Assembly (NCBI GenBank): GCA_964542915.1
Contig: CAZIVP010000008.1
Coordinates: forward strand, 62,001-126,000
Direction: 5' to 3'
DNA: 64,000 nucleotides
DNA from: CAZIVP01 sp964542915
Lineage (GTDB): Bacteria > Calditrichota > Calditrichia > Calditrichales > Calditrichaceae
The translations under genes and the position numbers were made by a program. Below, piece by piece: positions 61,507 to 64,000 of the stretch (positions are counted from its first letter, which is position 1; the number at the start of each line of letters is the position of its first letter). The notes beneath the pieces are model-generated. The model saw only the letters and a program-made list of their open reading frames with translations, ran no database searches and had not been told where the DNA came from.

Positions 61507-64000
61507 ATGATAATCAAGCGTTCATGGATATTTTTTTTATTTGTTCACCTAACATTTGCCGGCTCGGATTATCACAATAAGCAAATATTATTCTGTTTAA
61601 AGCACGATGTTCCGGCGCTGCAATCATCGCTCAGTGCACAATCGGGTGTACCGGTTACCCAACATAAAGCCCTGAATCATGTTCTGCAACGTTATGACGC
61701 AATTAAAATCGAAAGATGGCTGCCTTCCGCTGATGCGAATGATGTTGTTGACGACGTCGATTTATCCCGAATTTACGTGGCCCATTTTAGAACGAAACGG
61801 TCCATCCAGGAACTGAAAACAATGCTTACCGATTTTCGAAACATCACCTCGGTGCACTCTGCCGAATTAAGTTCAGTATATCGTTTACATACTTCTTCAA
61901 AATCCTACACGCCCGACGATGAGTTTATAAACAGGCAGGATTATCTGGGCAATATAAAAGCTTTTTATGCCTGGGGATTATGGAAGCATTATTCGCGCTG
62001 GCAAAAGTTGGATACGGTACTCGTTGGGGTGGTCGATTCCGGTATTGATTACCTTCATCCCGATTTGAAAGATAAGTTGTACATCAATCCGGGTGAAGAT
62101 ATCAACAATGACGGACAAATTACCGCTGCGGACAGTAATGGGATCGACGACGACGGCAACGGTTTTGAAGATGATTTTATGGGTTGGGATTATGCCGGTC
62201 CAAAAGAGGATTGGGGCCCATCGCCCGATAATGATATCCGGCCGCCGAATTCCGGACAATACTACAGCCTTAGCCATGGAACACATGTGATGGGCACCAT
62301 CGCTGCCAGGTTCAATAACGGTATTGGCGTTTCGGGTATTGCGCCTCACGTTCGGGTGATCGCAACAAAACACAGTTTTGATGATGATGTTTCGGAAACG
62401 CATATTATCAAAGGATATGACGGGATTTTATACTGCGCCAAACTAGGCGCTAAAATTATTAATTGTTCATGGGGCGGCCGGGGCAGCGACCTATATGGTA
62501 AGTTAGTGATCAGGCAAGTAAGCGATGATTATAATGCCATCGTGGTATGCGCTTCCGGCAATGAAAGTAATAATAATGATAACACGCCCCATTATCCCAG
62601 TGATTACGCCCGAACCATTGCCGTTTCCGCCCTTGGCAATAATGATCAAAAAGCTTCGTTTTCCAATTATGGCAAGGTCATCGATATCAGCGCGCCGGGG
62701 ACGAATATTTATAATACCGTTCATGCAAATAACGGCGGTTACGCTTATCTTTCCGGAACCTCTATGGCCAGTCCGGTGGCGGCGGGCAGTTTTGCCTTAC
62801 TCAGGTCCTTTTTTCCGGATTCCGGTCGTAGTTGGTTGATCGACAAAGTGTTGTCCACGGCCGATCCTGTGGATCATTTGAATCCGGGCTATGAAGGCCT
62901 ATTGGGAAGCGGTCGTGTCAATGCTTACAATGCGGTTGCACAGGATGTATTTCCGAACATTGCCGTGGATAACATTTCGTTCACTATTACCAACGATCCA
63001 ATAAGAAAGAGGGTAATGCCCGGTGACTCCGTTGAAATCAATCTGTCTGTATCCAACAAATTCGGTTGGAAAAAAGCGGAGTCTGTAAATGTAAAATTAT
63101 CCGCCGCTGACAATGTGGGCGTCACTGTAATTGACTCCTTGCTCACATTCGGAGCCATTACCTCCGGCGATTCCGTGCATAGCGGCGAAGATAGTTTCTC
63201 GGTTTGGGTTTCGCCGGATGCAACATACGCCCCGCTGCCTCTTTTATTATCGTTGCATGCCAATTCGGAAAGTGAATTTGTCTATCGGGATACGATACAG
63301 TTTAATATCGATGTCAACGCTTATCAGTCAGGATTCCCTGCTCTTCAAAAACCATTGACAGGAGCGGCGGCCATTGCCGACCTAAAAGGCGACAGGAATA
63401 AGGAAATAATTGTTTTTGATGATGAAAACCAATGTTTTGCTGTCGATGCACAGGGCAGTACCTTGGATAATTTTCCGGTTTCGCTTGGCGGATACACCAC
63501 AATGCCGCCGATTGTAGCCGATGTAGATGCCGACGGCTACAAAGAAATTGTGGCTGTTAATCGCAGCGCACTTATTACCATTATTAGCAATGACGGGGAA
63601 GTGCAACGGATAATCGATCTGGATGAGACCGTTTTGGGAACGGCGGCGGTCGCCAATATGGATCAAGACGAGCAACTTGAAATTGTCTTCGGTAGTTTGA
63701 GCAATAAGATCCATGCGGTTAAACCCGATAGCACGGCATTGGAGGGATTCCCCGTGGAAGTATCCGATGGGGTAAATCGGGGCGTTGCGCTTGCCGACAT
63801 TGCGGGCGACGAACGTCCGGAAATTATCTTTGGAACCATGGACTTCAATTTAAATGTACTGAACGCCGAAGGCGCGTCGATACCGGGATTTCCGCTTTCG
63901 CTTTCCTCATGGATTAAATTTACGCCGGTTGTATACCGCGGCAACAATCACTCCAGAATTGCAATCGCACTCAATGATAAATCAATTGTTATTTGCGACG
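61507..64000 (+). CDS. Subtilisin-like S8 protease with FG-GAP/VCBS repeats, 3' partial
   Basis: The gene starts at ATG 61507 behind GGAG and runs off the window, giving about 831 visible residues. A signal peptide (about 1-20) is followed by an inhibitor-like prodomain (about 25-150) and the S8 domain. The catalytic triad is visible: D in VVDSGIDYLHPDL, H in SHGTHVMGTIAA and S in SGTSMASPVAAG, with N in INCSWGG. After the protease come Ig-like repeats (about 480-600) and FG-GAP/VCBS propeller blades (ADVDADGYKEIVAVNR, ADIAGDERPEIIFG). The missing end probably holds a T9SS sorting domain, as in the neighbouring cargo genes, which is inference. Confidence 0.85.
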   Translation, partial: MIIKRSWIFFLFVHLTFAGSDYHNKQILFCLKHDVPALQSSLSAQSGVPVTQHKALNHVLQRYDAIKIERWLPSADANDVVDDVDLSRIYVAHFRTKRSIQELKTMLTDFRNITSVHSAELSSVYRLHTSSKSYTPDDEFINRQDYLGNIKAFYAWGLWKHYSRWQKLDTVLVGVVDSGIDYLHPDLKDKLYINPGEDINNDGQITAADSNGIDDDGNGFEDDFMGWDYAGPKEDWGPSPDNDIRPPNSGQYYSLSHGTHVMGTIAARFNNGIGVSGIAPHVRVIATKHSFDDDVSETHIIKGYDGILYCAKLGAKIINCSWGGRGSDLYGKLVIRQVSDDYNAIVVCASGNESNNNDNTPHYPSDYARTIAVSALGNNDQKASFSNYGKVIDISAPGTNIYNTVHANNGGYAYLSGTSMASPVAAGSFALLRSFFPDSGRSWLIDKVLSTADPVDHLNPGYEGLLGSGRVNAYNAVAQDVFPNIAVDNISFTITNDPIRKRVMPGDSVEINLSVSNKFGWKKAESVNVKLSAADNVGVTVIDSLLTFGAITSGDSVHSGEDSFSVWVSPDATYAPLPLLLSLHANSESEFVYRDTIQFNIDVNAYQSGFPALQKPLTGAAAIADLKGDRNKEIIVFDDENQCFAVDAQGSTLDNFPVSLGGYTTMPPIVADVDADGYKEIVAVNRSALITIISNDGEVQRIIDLDETVLGTAAVANMDQDEQLEIVFGSLSNKIHAVKPDSTALEGFPVEVSDGVNRGVALADIAGDERPEIIFGTMDFNLNVLNAEGASIPGFPLSLSSWIKFTPVVYRGNNHSRIAIALNDKSIVICD

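Overview
The window reads as a chromosomal segment of a Gram-negative bacterium of the FCB supergroup, outside the classical Bacteroidetes. Calditrichota/KSB1-like lineages fit best, but that placement is inference. The evidence is seven proteins ending in type IX secretion system (T9SS) type A-like sorting domains or starting such a gene, three PorV/PorQ-family outer-membrane proteins, and FCB-typical families (DUF2723, DUF4837, DUF5683, Ig-like lipoproteins, a TonB-dependent receptor with a carboxypeptidase-regulatory-like domain). Essentially every gene lies on the + strand; the only minus-strand candidate is a 55-residue ORF convergent with rplS. No tRNA, rRNA, CRISPR array, insertion sequence or phage gene was recognised.

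Layout: 1-5547 holds the 3' end of a T9SS-type (possibly PorU/C25) gene, a PorV-like gene, a fibronectin-type lipoprotein, an SLBB protein and a tandem pair of unknown outer-membrane proteins with C-terminal coiled coils. 5861-14213 is housekeeping: a SpoIID/LytB-domain protein, prfB with a classical programmed +1 frameshift, lysS, a lolC/E-lolD lipoprotein exporter and recG. 14241-23817 is an envelope and sugar block: a GT2 glycosyltransferase, a DUF2723 membrane protein, a flippase-like protein, a DUF4837 protein, a PfkB kinase, an RmlD-like reductase, a polyprenol-phosphate mannosyltransferase, accA and a Trm112-like zinc protein.

23858-33355 starts with a strong promoter and a structured leader with a terminator abutting the start of a second PorV-like gene. 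It continues with a catalytically degenerate M6-type protein, a very large peptidase/beta-propeller/Omp85-like barrel fusion and two DUF5683-like proteins. 33355-47028 is mainly housekeeping: an SDR, rsmB, a divergent trpF-like gene, a lipoprotein, ffh-rpsP-khpA-rimM-trmD-rplS, an Ig-like lipoprotein, dapF, a TPR lipoprotein, a mannose-1-phosphate guanylyltransferase and a PilZ protein.

47267-64000 is a T9SS cargo island: two tandem sialidase-like (Asp-box) secreted proteins, a TonB-dependent receptor, a 1050-residue secreted protein, a third PorV-like protein, a MAM-like/FN3 secreted protein and a subtilisin-like protease running off the window. Together these suggest a cell that exports many surface proteins through T9SS and may mannosylate some of them (GDP-mannose synthesis, polyprenol-P-mannose synthesis and a DUF2723 transferase are all present). 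Its most unusual elements are the alternative-pairing RNA leader at 23893-24070, the three-part outer-membrane fusion at 28310 and the dead M6 protease at 25322.
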